Source: Antitrichia curtipendula
Taxonomy: Eukaryota; Streptophyta; Bryopsida; Hypnales; Leucodontaceae
Length of the DNA: 64,000 bases
Direction of reading: 5' to 3'
Assembly: GCA_951230915.1 (NCBI GenBank)
Contig: OX579634.1
Location: forward strand, 20,238,725 to 20,302,724
A program made the translations under genes and the position numbers. The stretch's first letter is position 1, and every line of letters starts with the position of its first letter. The notes below the pieces were generated by a model that did no database searches, was not told where the DNA came from, and saw nothing but the letters and a program-made list of their open reading frames with translations. Below, one piece after another: positions 44,179-57,000 of this stretch.

Positions 44179-47100
44179 ATTTCTTCTTGAAAAGATCATT
44201 TATCTGCACACCCGTGACAGGATACTAATTTGGATCGTCAACATGTTCGATCGGAACGGAGCTGTATCGATCTTTATCTTCACTTTTTTAATTAGCCTCC
44301 GAGGTATGTAATCAATTCATTACTATTCAATAAGAGCACAGTTTTATTATTTGAAATCTTGCAGGAGGTTGCATGCATTATTTCGTCTATCGTGCATTTT
44401 ACTGCGTCTATTAAAGTCTGACCATTCAACATGATGCAGCATGCTGCCAAGTGTAAGCCTTCAGCCTTCAGAAAATCGTCTCAAAGCTTTGACAAGAATA
44501 ACATCCCCTTCAAGCTGATCAGTGGTGAACGGTAACTTGGTAGAAGAATTGCTGAGCACCTGTTTTACATCTAATTGAGCTCACTTGTAAATTAAGTCCT
44601 CATGTGTGGATAATTGGATGCAGCGGGTGTCATTGTAGACTGAAATGATGTAACTAACCAAGGCGATCTTCACTTTTCAAATCTTTAAGAATTCTTGACT
44701 TGGTCTAGTGGAGCCAAATGATAAATGGTATTTTAAGTGGTGTTGGTGTCTGGAAGGTCCATTTGATCAAGCAAATAGTTAGGTAACTTAGGTGCCTTGT
44801 GCTTAATGAAAACCAGCTTTTAAAATATGGGCGGCATGTCTGCGTACGTTGACTTGTATTGACAGGTCGCAATTTGAAGTCGAACAGCTTCGTCTGAAGT
44901 CCATCTAGACTTCGTTTGCTTAGCTTTCTTTTCTTTTTTTTAAAAACGGGAAGGCCTTTTGCTTAAAGGACAAATATAGTTCACCGTCTGTGAACGTTGT
45001 TCATTGAATTTTTCAATCCAATACCCAATTGAATTTGAATCAGTTCTGTTAATAATATCTCGATTTCCTGCAAGCAGAAAATGTCATCAACAGTATGCGC
45101 GTCGTTCACATGTTTTACGTGTTCTGTGCTTCACTGAATTAGTACGCGATTTCCGACCCCTTAGCAACATAGCTACTCTGAAACAATCACAGGAGCTTGT
45201 AATGGTCCTTAACTTGCCATGGAAACTGATCCGACTGAAGCTAGCTGCTTACTTGACAAACATGAGGTGTCTGATCAGTTAACTCTTGCAGTGAGATAAG
45301 CAGATGTTTCGATGATAACAAAACAAGCTGAAGTTTCAGCAACCTGCGAGTTGTTCAGGTGGCTTATATCCACCAAACATCTTAATTTCGGATGTACCAA
45401 AGAGGCATAATCTCATTTCACAGTTGCTATGCTGTTTGCACCAGTGAGTGTTGAAACCTGTGCTTGTGAAGCGTCATTTAGAATCACACTATTCTATATC
45501 ATTTGGTAGTTGGTACATTACTGCGCCTCCCTGCAGTGAAATTGCGCTCATTATTATCAAAATTTAAATTAATTTATATATTGTTGATTTTGAATGACTC
45601 ACTGAAGGCCTAGACATCTGGAAGAAGCCCGCATGGCTGGGCACAAGGATCAAGCAATGTGTCTTTTACAGGTGAGTTATTAAGCTAAAGTGCTTTCTTT
45701 GAACTTGCCAGGTCAAATTCTCTTATTTTAGGCTCCTTACTTACGGAGTCAGTTGCACAATGCTTTTCTCCAAGTTGCCAGGTCAAATTCACAGCAACAT
45801 AGGCGGATGAGTCATCATTCCGCTTTTGACATAGAATGTTTCGTTAGTGGACCTCAGCAAACGACAATAATGCCTTTAATAGCTGTATGTGTAATCTCTT
45901 CCTTTCAGTTCGATCTGATTCTATTTCGTAAGCGCTTTGTTATAATAAAGTTGTTTTATTTAACGAAAATCAAGACTAGTTTTCGGTTCTTAAGTAACCT
46001 CACACACCAACTTATCAGACCAGAACAGGTCGAACTGAGGCCAACTTAATAATTGAAGTTGAAGATGAAAATGGGAGCACTGAAAGCTGAGTACCGATAT
46101 GTGGTTTAAAATGGAGGATAAAACCTCAATTTCGTTAAATAGGTGTTATTCCACTACTCTGCACTTTTAATTTCAGGACGTGCGGCCTGAAATGTGAATC
46201 TATAACAGTCTTAGTTTTCAGAGCATTGACTAGATGCATCATGTGTGTCACAGTGTTTGGCGCCGTAGTTATTTCCAATTTAACGAAATTGAAGACATAA
46301 TGTACTACAAATAACGTGACAGCTTGAATCTGCTGCTACATGTGATAATTTAGAGACTGAAAATTGATCGTATTGCTACAGTCTAGTATGCATATTATTG
46401 GAAAAAGAATGAAATACTGATACAAGGCACTTGGATTGCATTTCTGTTGTGACGTTACCCCGAACGTACGTTGGGATTTTGAAGAGATTATAAGCGGTCT
46501 TTTTCACTGGACTGGCTTCTAATCGTCTGAGACTTCAGGATACAAGACGACGTCACTGGATGCAGCTGTTTTGTGGAAACCGGAAATAAGCTTTGGAAAA
46601 TGAAATCTGGGGACCTCTAAGACCGTTGGATGACTCTCTTTCCAGTCCATTATCGTTTTTTCAGAAGTCAATTTTCAAACCTGAATGCAACCTGTATTTG
46701 AGCGCCTGGAATTATATTACGTGACTGTACAAGTTGTAACCCAGTTGCAACAATTATTACATTGGAAAGAAGCGTCCACCCAACTTTACAAATAGTCAGC
46801 TATGCACTAGCAAGTTAAATTTCTAATGTTTAACAAATTTCAGCTCTTTGAATCTGTACCGTTACGTTTTAATTTCTCTTCAATTAAATGATAATTTGCA
46901 TGGATTTTGAACACAACTTCGAACGTTGTCGCAGGCAGTTTGGACTCCGAAATCAAGGAAATTATCGATCGAGACAAGAAAGAATCAGCGGCTGAACATT
47001 CACATACATCCTAAGCTCTAGACTCTTCTCAGATTTGGAGTGCACCAGCTTTAGCTGTATGTTAGGGTCAGAAAGAATATCACTGACAAAAGCTTCCTAG

Positions 47101-47450
47101 CCTGGCTGCATTGGATCGAGGTTGCGGGTAAGGACAACCGGCGTTCTTTGATCGCAGATTCTGGGAGGGGACCAAACTCTGATCGAGTTTGTAGTCTTCC
47201 GAAATGGGGACAGGTGTATCTTGCCGATCAGATACTGTACTTTTAGTGTTACGTGCTTCTCCTTTGTCTTGTATGCTTGAAGGTTGCAGGAAAGATCAAG
47301 CGAAAGATGTAGGGATGAGTAGGGTAAAAACTTAACGGCAATACTTTCATTACATTGACGGTATTCACACTTCTTTGGCCCCTTCAGGATGGGCGACCTA
47401 ACAAGTAAATCTATGGTAGAAGTACCTATTTTGGACAGTCCACTATCATG

Positions 47451-49589
47451 GGTTTTTTACCCGGGGTGGCAACTCTTGTATAATATGCAAGGAGGGCTGT
47501 TTTTAGAAGAGCAAAAATAGCTTAGTACTTCAATTTTGTTAACTTATTATAATGTTAAATGAGCTTTTACAATGAGGAGCCAGGGCTGAGATTTTTAATA
47601 AATTTCAATACCTTGTCTAGGAAAGTTCAATTTTAATAGTACATGTTTCACTTCACGTTTCATAAGAAACATAAAAATTTAGAAAGTGAGATCTTTTCTA
47701 TTAAATTTTAATTCTACAAATTGCTTATTAATGATAGAGTTTCAAACACTTTTGATACATAGCTAGTTTCGCAAGAATGCCAAATGATCAAAGTTTGCAA
47801 TGTCCATGCCCATGTCCATGATACTATTATTCTCTAATTCTAACTTTGTAAAGGTAATCAGTGAGTTAAATTCTTACAACACATAGGCAACGTGAATGCC
47901 AATTGATTGAATGCTTTGTTAAAGTAGTTAGGTCACTTAGGTGGGAGATGGTGATGAATACTAATACTTAAATCCTAAAGCACGAATAGTTGAATGTGGT
48001 GAATGCAATAATGAAGCCATTGAATTTATTAGAAGGATATTTTTAGAAAATAATTAAAAAATAAAAATTTAATAATTCCAAAAAAATCTATAAAATTTGA
48101 TTGGTCCCCCTATTTGAGAAAAATCTCTTATTATAGGTTCTTAAAATGACTTTTGAGTGTCCAAAACTATTATGATTGATATAAAAATGATATCATTTTA
48201 TTCTTATTAATGTCTTCTTTTCTACTATGATCTCATAATCTACAAAATAAAAAAGTAGCTTTCCTTCAAGATTATGGATTAGAAAAGTAAGCCTATGAGT
48301 CTAGATCGAGTGAGTCCAAATGAAAAATCCACATTTATATTGAATAAAATATTCATTCTTGAAAAAAAATTCTTTTAGTTTTATATTCTTCTTCATCCTT
48401 ATGTTTGCACACATTGAGCTCAATTTTTTTAGTGAATTAACCACATATTCCATATTCTATAGGCTGAAATGCTTAAATTATCGTAAATAGGTACTTCTAC
48501 CTTGTAAGCAATTGAAAAAAATAACTTGTATTGCTTTATGTGTCACCTTGCATGCTCATTTGTTTTTGGGCCACAACTTTTGTATTATGGCTCTGAAAGA
48601 TTCAAGATTCATAGGTAAGGTACTCATGACTATTGTACACCTAGACTAATTTTTTTTTCATTTTTCAAAAATATTTTACTGTATTAAAACAACCCCCAAT
48701 TTTATGTCACAATTGCTAGTCTCAAGTATGCAACTCTTGTATTTTGTGTAGGGGTCATTGTCATTAAAACGACATAACAAACAACTTTTATAAAAATTAT
48801 ATCAAATTAAAAGGACCAAAAAATTAGATGAAGGCCAAATTAAATAAAATGAGATGTAAGAAAATTTGGGTGCATATTTAATTTTAAAAAATTCACAATA
48901 TATATGAAGAATTAAATTATTAATTTTGTTAATCTTGCAGACAATTGAATGGGGGTGTTAGAAGTCGATGTTGAAATAGTATTTACAAATACTAAAAGGC
49001 CTTTTTGAGGTCGATCTCCCTCTTTTGAAAAGAGCTATGGCAATTATAGATGTAACATATCCCTTCTTCCTACTTCTAATTGCACTACATGAACTTCTAT
49101 GCTTCATTTCATAATCCACATGTTTGTTCAAGGCATCACAATCTTCTAGAAGACTACAACCAATGTATAGACATCCTTGTTTGCATCAATCATTATAGTA
49201 ACAATGCATACAACAATCTCCAAGTCAATGAAGTCACATTTGTCTCCTTCACAACTTCCATATGTACACTACAATTTTACAATGAGCTTATGGTATTTCA
49301 GCAATATATTCATTTTCTCATTAGAAAGTAAAACACTTCATATATAATCCATTGAGCTCTTTTTTTTCCAACAATCTAGACTATTTTTAATGTGCCATAC
49401 CAACTTTCTCTTACTTTCATCAAGCAAAAGCCCTACATCATCAAAAAATCTAACATGTACTTGATCATCATAGTCATAAGCATCTAAATTTGTATTTTTA
49501 TATGTTATAATTAAAGGGTAGCTTCTCCTATGAATGTGTATTGAACTTGGAAATTAACCTTAAATTGTATTCTTGAACTTGACTTCATT
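47451..49589. other. AT-rich intergenic DNA, no gene recognised
   Basis: Composition drops sharply to AT-rich at about 47500. Frames are short (the longest, 49080-49331, is unrecognised). No inverted-repeat element was found. Confidence 0.4.
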
Positions 49590-50874
49590 CACTAGAAGAA
49601 AAACGTGTCCGGCACAACTGACTACTATGCAACTAGTGTCCTATACAACTATCCTGCAACTGTAATCCTCTCTATATGCACCAAATTTGACAACTAGGTT
49701 GTTTAGTCACAAAATAGTCGTAGAATGAAGTGTAGGGTTACAAGATTGTAACAGAGTTGGCAATTAGAATTACTGTGAGGTATTCTACATCCAGTTTTCA
49801 TCACAGTTGTCGATGTGGACAACTCTACGCATCATGGAGTCCACTGTGGCAAATTACAATTGCATATTATCTAAATTTGACCACAATTCGACTAGAAAAC
49901 GACTAGAAAACAACTAGTTTGCGACTAGAAACAACTATAGTTTGACTAGAAAACGACTAGACTGCAATTAGAAAACAACTATAGTTCGACTAAAAAACAA
50001 CTAGATTGCAACTAGAAACAACTAGAATTTGTAAATGCCAACTCCGTTACACTCTTGTAAACCTACACTATTACAGAGCTTCTCTGTGACTAGATTACAA
50101 TTAGAGAATGACTAGAAAACAACTAGAATTTTCTAGAATTCTTTTGGTTGTTTTGTAGTCATTTTCTAGTTGTTTTCTAATTCGTTTCCCGATTATTTGT
50201 CTTATAGCAATTGTCCCATATCAATTGTCAAGAGTACCATTAGGTTAGACATATAAGACTTGTAAGTTGTTGTATTCTTATGTAATGAATTCCCTTAGTA
50301 GAATTTTAAGATTTCTATTAGGTGTAGATTTCTACAGTTTGTAGATTTCTACAAATTGTTGATTTTAACAATTTGTAGATTTCTACAAGTTGTAAAAATC
50401 CAAGAACTTTTAAATTATATAATTTCCTAAACCAATGAAATCTTTTAAATCTAAATATCTGAAATCTAAAATAGAATTTAGATTTGTAATATCCAAATCT
50501 ACAAATCATTAAGATTAGAATTTTAAAATCTACAAGTCGCAAACAAGTTACAAACAAGTCGCAAATGAATCGCCAACAAGTCGCATTGGAGTCACAAATA
50601 AGTTGCAAACAAGTCGCACAACTCATTGATTGAATGACCGACGTCACGTGGCAGCAAGTACACATAAGCGACCACGTCAAAAAAGGCCGTCGACGAAGTT
50701 CAAACTATGCTGCCGGATGAAAAACAGATTCACTTCATTTTGCGACTCTAATTTTCTATGCGACTTGTCCATTGCAACTCCAGACCTCTAGATTATCACA
50801 TGTCGCAAATTAGTTATACAACTCAAAAAGCAGTTGCTCTTTGCAAACGCAGAACCCCTCATTTTTTTCTAGTG
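49590..50874. mobile_element. CACTA (En/Spm) non-autonomous element, 1285 bp
   Basis: The left end is CACTAGAAGAAAAACGTG; the right end in inverse complement is CACTAGAAAAAAATGAG. A 3-bp target duplication ATT flanks it (49587-49589 and 50875-50877), as CACTA transposases produce. The left subterminal region (about 49870-50170) has many AACGACTAG/AACAACTAG repeats and the right one (about 50530-50620) has repeated ACAAGTCGCAAA, which fits transposase-binding subterminal arrays. Interior frames are short. Confidence 0.88.
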
Positions 50875-50877
50875 ATT

Positions 50878-53800
50878 GGTATTTTGATTGTAGAAGAATT
50901 TTTCAAGATATCACTACAAAAAAAATAAAAATTAATGAATTTTATAGACATCCACTTGTTTTATCTTAATAATGACACCAAATGTAAAATTTTGATGTTG
51001 CATTTAACATTATTGTTAATATAAAAATAGATGGATGTCCATAAAAATGCATCAAAAAACATACAAGTTTCTTATAGGAGATTCTTTGAACCTACACTCA
51101 AAATTTTACTATCTACATCATTACTTTGCTTAGCATATAATAATGTTGATTGTAAAACAACTATGACTTCTCTAAGAGGTCTATTAACAATAACATGATT
51201 ACAAGTTAGTTCTCTCCATACAATTTTTATATGTATTATGAGTTAATGATTTATGACTAAAAAAAGAGGGACAAAGGTCAATCCATTTTTCTAATGTTTG
51301 GAGTACTTCCTTTATGGCAATCCTTTTAGCCCTATTAAGTGCCATGATAACGCCCTTGCACCAAGCTCTCTTAAGACTCTCATCAGACACACAAGCATAA
51401 TCACACAAATTAAAGCCTATCACTTGAGCATTTGGGTGGTTGCAATAAAAATCGAACGATTTTGGTAGCGTTTTGCCAAAATTGTAGTTTATGTGCTTAA
51501 TGCAATGAGTACTATGAGTACTATGAAACAAAATAGTCTTAGCTAGCTACTAGTATTGTTGGCTACTTGCGGGTACTCAAAAAATACTTTTTGAAAAAAA
51601 AGAGTTTGTCATAGAAAATAGATATAATTAGGTATAAATTATCAATAACTATAAAATCATGAATCCAAAAAAATCCGAAATTGACCATTTGTAAAAAATT
51701 TATAGTGATCACATTTCACCAAAAAATAGAAGTCAAAACCATCTTCAATGTTTAGAAGTGCTCATGCAAGGGAGCCCTCTTTGTATGAATATGGAGGCCA
51801 TAAAATAATATATTTTTAAATTTCCTTTGATAGGCACATTTTTTCCTATTGTGGAAATAGACCATAAATTTTTTAGCTCTAGATCATTCATTTTGGGTAC
51901 TTCCCAGTACTAAAAATCCCTAAACTTAAAGTGTAACAAATTAGCTAAATTAAAATTTAATTATAGAATATTTTTTAATTTTTTTGAAAAATAATGAATC
52001 TCATGAACTCCAAATTAGCCATCTCCACTAAAAACTTAAAGTACATTGGCTTCATTTTCCAAAAGTTATGGCTAATAACAACTCCACCTTTCCAATTGTG
52101 ACGGAAAATAGTACCGTTTTTTTTTGCAATCACCCATTTGATAACCACCATACATTTTTCTTTTGTTAAGATTGAAAAAATGATATTCAATCATCAAAAT
52201 ATTTATGTTTGGAGAATAACTACCTCCATTTAATCCTAAAGTTTCCTTTTACAATTATTCCGACATGTAATTTTTCCAAACATGCTTTAACTCAAGAAAA
52301 TGAAATACACTGTACAAGAAGGTAATTTCGTTTGTCCTTTAAATTTATATCTTCATCCAACAAACCATGCTAATATTTAATAAACAACTCAATGACCAAT
52401 TGCCAATGATTTTTGTAAGCTAAAAAATGTCTCTAACATATTGTCCTTTGAGGACTCAACAAAGGGTTTTGAAGTTTTGTACCCATGTGCATTTGGTTTT
52501 GTACCATAATTAATGGATGTCCATCAATAACTTCTAACTTCAGTAAGAAGTCATATTCATTAAGTTCAAACATGCCCTTATAAATGCTCAATTTTCTCCT
52601 CCTTGCATCCCATGTTTCTTGTGCAAAGCTACAACACGAGTTCATTGCAACTTAATCTAGGTGGCATTAAACTTATTGTACATAGTTAACATACCATAGA
52701 TCAATCTATACATTCCTTTCACCAAAGGATTTGCCACTAATATGCAACATACCTTGCCAAATTCCATACTTGAAAAAACATTTGCAATTGACTCAAAGCT
52801 AGCACCTAATAATTTGGGATCAAATGAACATTTATGAGGAATTTTAAAGAAGCTTTGGTTCCATAAAATCCATCAATGAAGTCATTGCATCTATTGGGAG
52901 TTGTTAATTAATACAACTCGCATGACACATGGTCTCATCTTTAAAGCATTCAAAAGGAATAGGACCTAAAATTCCAAGTTTGGTTTTGCATTTTGTTAGT
53001 ATTGATAACAAGTGAATAAATGTTTCCTCATTAGACCAAATATATATAAAAATCCCTTACTTTTATATATCTTTTGGAATTTTGGATAATATAACTATAT
53101 ATAGATAGTATATTCATAACTAATCCTAAGAAATTGGAGGTTCAAAGGTTATTATATATAGAAGCCAAAATTGTAGACTACCTCAAATAATTTGACAATA
53201 CTTGGATAGTGGGTGGTACTTATTTTATGACCATCCGCACCATGTTTATGAATGGTTAGTAAATTAGACACCGTATCAAACAAAAGATTGCATAAAGTGG
53301 ACCTTTTTCTAGAAAGCCCCAGAATCTATGTCCTTCCTAAAAAACTCTATTGTTTCAAGAAGCAAGCCTTCAATCAAAGAAGTCTTCAATTTATTGATTA
53401 GTGGTTGTCACTCTCGTCAAAGCTGAATTCAACATAAAAATTTGGCCACTACTAACATGCATAAGCTGTTTTCTCCCACTCTCTAGTTGAGCTCCTGAGG
53501 TGATCAATCCCTCCCATTGCAGATAATCAAAATGTGTACCCCATTGTATAGATCATTCTCCTCTAGGAACTATTGCATGACTTGAATACTAAGTTATTTT
53601 TAAGTCAACTAATATTGCAATGAAGGGACACATGTTACAAAACAAAATAGAACAATTAGCATATGCCTAAATGTCCCTTTAATGTAGAGAATTTAATCAT
53701 TTTTTTGTATACACTAAGAATAGTACGAGTTGGGATACCATAAAGTTTCAACATGAAGATCATTTAGTAGCAAGCTACAATCTACTGCCTATGCCACATT

Positions 53801-54004
53801 TAACTATTTCTGGACTTTTGAAAGTCCAATATTAATAATGGTCATCGGGAGAAAAAAAATGGACATCAAAAGATAATGCAAAACATCAAGAGATCAATAC
53901 AAAACATCCAAAGATCTATACAAGCAGCCAAAGATCTCCTGAGGTTATTATCCAGAGATCTCTAGATGTTTTGTCTAGAATTCATTGAACAATCCAAAAA
54001 TAGT
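50878..54004. other. AT-rich DNA with decayed coding relics, mainly minus strand
   Basis: About 3.1 kb with short minus-strand frames that look protein-like, such as 51199-51531 (FNLCDYACVSDESLKRAWCK, 110 codons) and 52433-52645 (YKGMFELNEYDFLLKLEV). The minus-strand reading near 52850-53000 also contains protein-like pieces (GPIPFEC; DETMCHASCIN) broken by stops. They may belong to one degenerate transposon gene, but I cannot assign a family. Confidence 0.35.
51199..51531 (-). pseudogene. Unrecognised coding relic
   Basis: This 110-codon frame has a balanced composition and segments that read like a real protein (KTLPKSFDFYCNHPNAQVIG; ALNRAKRIAIKEVLQTLEKW). No family comes to mind, and neighbouring frames are broken. 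A decayed transposon protein is the likeliest source. It could also be chance in AT-rich DNA. Confidence 0.25.
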
Positions 54005-54006
54005 TA

Positions 54007-57000
54007 AGGTAGCAGCACCCATACAAAATGGTGTCTCCATTAGCGCCACCTATTTTGGCACCCATATCCGTGCTTTGTTCTCCCATGACTGACAAGGCCA
54101 AATAAGTGACGGTGATGGGTGAAAATGTAACGGTTTAGGATGCCAATGGATTTGAAATGGGGTGCATTGCATGACGGATCACAGTCTGTGGAACTAGCAT
54201 TCAAGAAACTAAGGAGGTGCATGCGGCGGCGGTTGGGAATAATGGACTTGGTGGCTTTGGGTGATAACTGTGGCATTTATACAATCAATGTGCGGTGATT
54301 TCTTGAGTAATGCAAGCAGATATGGGGATGGACGTGGCAGTATTACATGTAGTTTCTGTCATAATTTGCAACTCGAAGTGACGGCTGAGCATTTCCAAAC
54401 AGAGTTCTTAAATTCACACAATGAGTTCAGCTTCACACAATTGATTGAGTGTTTCATTGCTTCAGCTTGTGAGATTGTTTCACTTGCTTCAGCTTGCAAG
54501 AGTGTTTGCCATGCTACAGTTCAGTTACAACTTTAGAAAGATTGCTTTGCGTGCTTGAGTTAGAACAATCAGAAGAGTTATTTTTGTGAATTTTTTGCTG
54601 CATTAGGGAGTGGACAGCTCACATGGACAGTGTGATTGAGGAAACAGAACAGTTTAGAAGGAGCAGTGACGAAGTGCCACAACCATGGGCACCGGAACTG
54701 CAGCAACCATTCGTAGTTGTTGGAGGACAGGCGTGGCCACCATATCAACAACAGGGCAGGCGTGGATCCAGTGACGAAGGAGGCGACATCCAGCGACTTG
54801 TGGCAACGGTGGCAGCTGGGTTCCGGCAGTGTGATTGGCAAAGACCTACGACATTGGAGTGGCAACGATCTGCGGCATTGGATTGGTGGGGGTACGGTGA
54901 TCCAAACTGGCGGGGAGCTGCACAGTCGGAGTACAACACCGGCGACGGAATCAGAGCACATCCACCAGAGGAGCACATCTCCGACGTTGCATGTGGCAAC
55001 GGCATGCGCTTACACGACTCCGGGTCCAGGACTGTGCCGATAGCTTCTCCAATCACGCAACCAACAGTACCAGCGCCTGTACAAGGTCAGATCCGAAAAA
55101 AAAGGAGAAGTCGCACAGGGACGTGGTCCGATGGTCAACTTGCTGCTGCGGTCGCTGCAGTGGATGCAGGTTGTCCAATCGCAACTGCAGCCAGAGACAT
55201 TGGGATTCCTGCGTCATCCCTTAGAGACCATATTCATGGAAGAACAATCAAACGGAAAAAAGGACGCCAAGGAGTCCTCACTGTGGAGGAGGAGTCTGCA
55301 CTTGTCCAGTGGATGTTGCAAATGCAAGAACATGCACACCCTATTAGCATCTTGGAGCTGAGGAAGAAGGTTGCAGAAATGACCCAAGAACGGTGGACAC
55401 CCTTCAAGGACGGGATCCCTGGACGCGGGTGGCTGAAGTGGTTTCGAAATCAGCATCCAGACCTGACTCTAAGATCTGCACAAGGTTTGGAGGAGGCCCG
55501 TGCTAGGGGATTAAATCCCACTAGTGTGGCATCACTGTATAACAATTTGCAGGTAGCCTATGAGAAGCATGGATACTTGCCATCCCACATTTGGAATGCT
55601 GACAAATCTGGAGCACAAGCAGGAAGGAGTGGAGGAGGGAACCTAGTGTTTGCACGACGTGGTACCAGATCCGTGCACACAACAGTACCAAACAGTAAAG
55701 AGCACCTCACCATCCTCTCATGTGTCAATGCAGCAAGCCACTATGTTCCAAATTTATATATTTTCAAAGGTAAACGGAAAGACAGGAATTACATTGTAGA
55801 CTGTGAACCAAATGCAGTCATGGCAATGCAAAGAAATGGTTGGATCACTGCATATATCTTCTCTACCTGGATCACTCGTTTCATTTCTATCATCACAAAT
55901 AGGTATGGAATCTCAGAGGAGAATAGACACCTATTGCTTCTAGACGGACACGGATCTCATGTGACGCTTGAAGTGGTCCAAAAGGCTAAGTCTGTAGGGC
56001 TGGACATTATCACTTTGCCTAGCCATACAAGCCACAGACTGCAACTACTAGATGTTAGTATTTTCAAGCCCTTCAAGGTGGCATTCCGAACTTGCAGAGA
56101 TAGATGGACCATCGACAACAAAGGTAGAGCTGCAAGGAAGGAAGAACTTGCAGTGTGGGTGGCCACAGCACTCAAAAAGGCACTCACCTCGTCTAAAATA
56201 ATGAAGGGCTTTGCAGCCACCGGCATCTGGCCTCTGCGCCCAACTGCTATGGATCTATACATCGCGCCTAGTGCTTGTTACATTGACCCCTGCAAAGAAG
56301 ACGACGGAGAGGAGGAGCTTGCTGTCTCCAACGATACAGGCGCCGAAGAGGAGCGCGTCTCCGAAACCCAGCAGTCACCGTGCCAGTTCTTTGTCCAGTC
56401 GGAGTTGGACTGCCACTCCACTGCCAATAGCACTGAGAGCGATCAGGGAGAAGGTAGCATGGCGCGGCGGAATTTGTTCCCGCTTCCGCAAGTGGAGCGG
56501 CGCGTGCGCAGAGGAACTCAAACTCAAGAGCCGTTAATTGACTACTCTAAGTCAATCCTCATGACTTCGGACGAATACATCTCTGCCATGACGAACAAGG
56601 TCACAAGGAAGGAAGCTGTCGCAAAGGAGCATGAGGAGAAGAAGCTGCAAGCGGAGCAGCAGAAAGTACAGAGACTAGAAGAACAGGCGAGGAAAAAAGT
56701 TGACAAAGTCCTCCGACGATTGCAAGCGGAGAGGAAGAAAGCGGATCGTAAGCGCGAGCAGGCAAGGAAAGCTGCAAAATGAGCGCGGAAGAATTTGGAG
56801 GGAGAAACAAGACGACGTGGTCGCTGTGCGCCACATGCCAGTGTACGCGGTCAAGAATCGGCAATCCCCACCCCCTCCATCTTTTCCGCTCCAACGTCTG
56901 CCACAACGGCTCCCACTTGAGCGGCGCGCAGCAGCTGCGAAGTCTACGAGGGTGCTTGCGACGGAGGAGGGACCCATGATTGGTGACGTTGGCTCTGCAT

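Larger units (their letters stand above)
39300..47450 (+). other. Repeat-poor, GC-richer block: presumed MIR156 transcription unit and flanks
   Basis: For about 8 kb the composition is less AT-rich than the rest of the window, and none of the repeat families found elsewhere occurs. There is no long frame on either strand. Many consensus-like splice sites are present (CAG-GTGAGT at 39685-39693; TTGCAG near 40118, 40815, 40906 and 42009; CTGCAG near 42134). The only feature I can name is the miR156 hairpin near the left end. The most economical reading is a long, possibly spliced primary microRNA transcript plus its regulatory DNA. Exon structure cannot be set from sequence alone, and a non-coding gene or scattered tiny exons could also lie here. 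Confidence 0.45.

Noticed and set aside
54578..54976. Minus-strand and other-frame ORFs overlapping 54623-56782
   Set aside because: They are shadows of the transposase frame, which has clear domains and catalytic residues.
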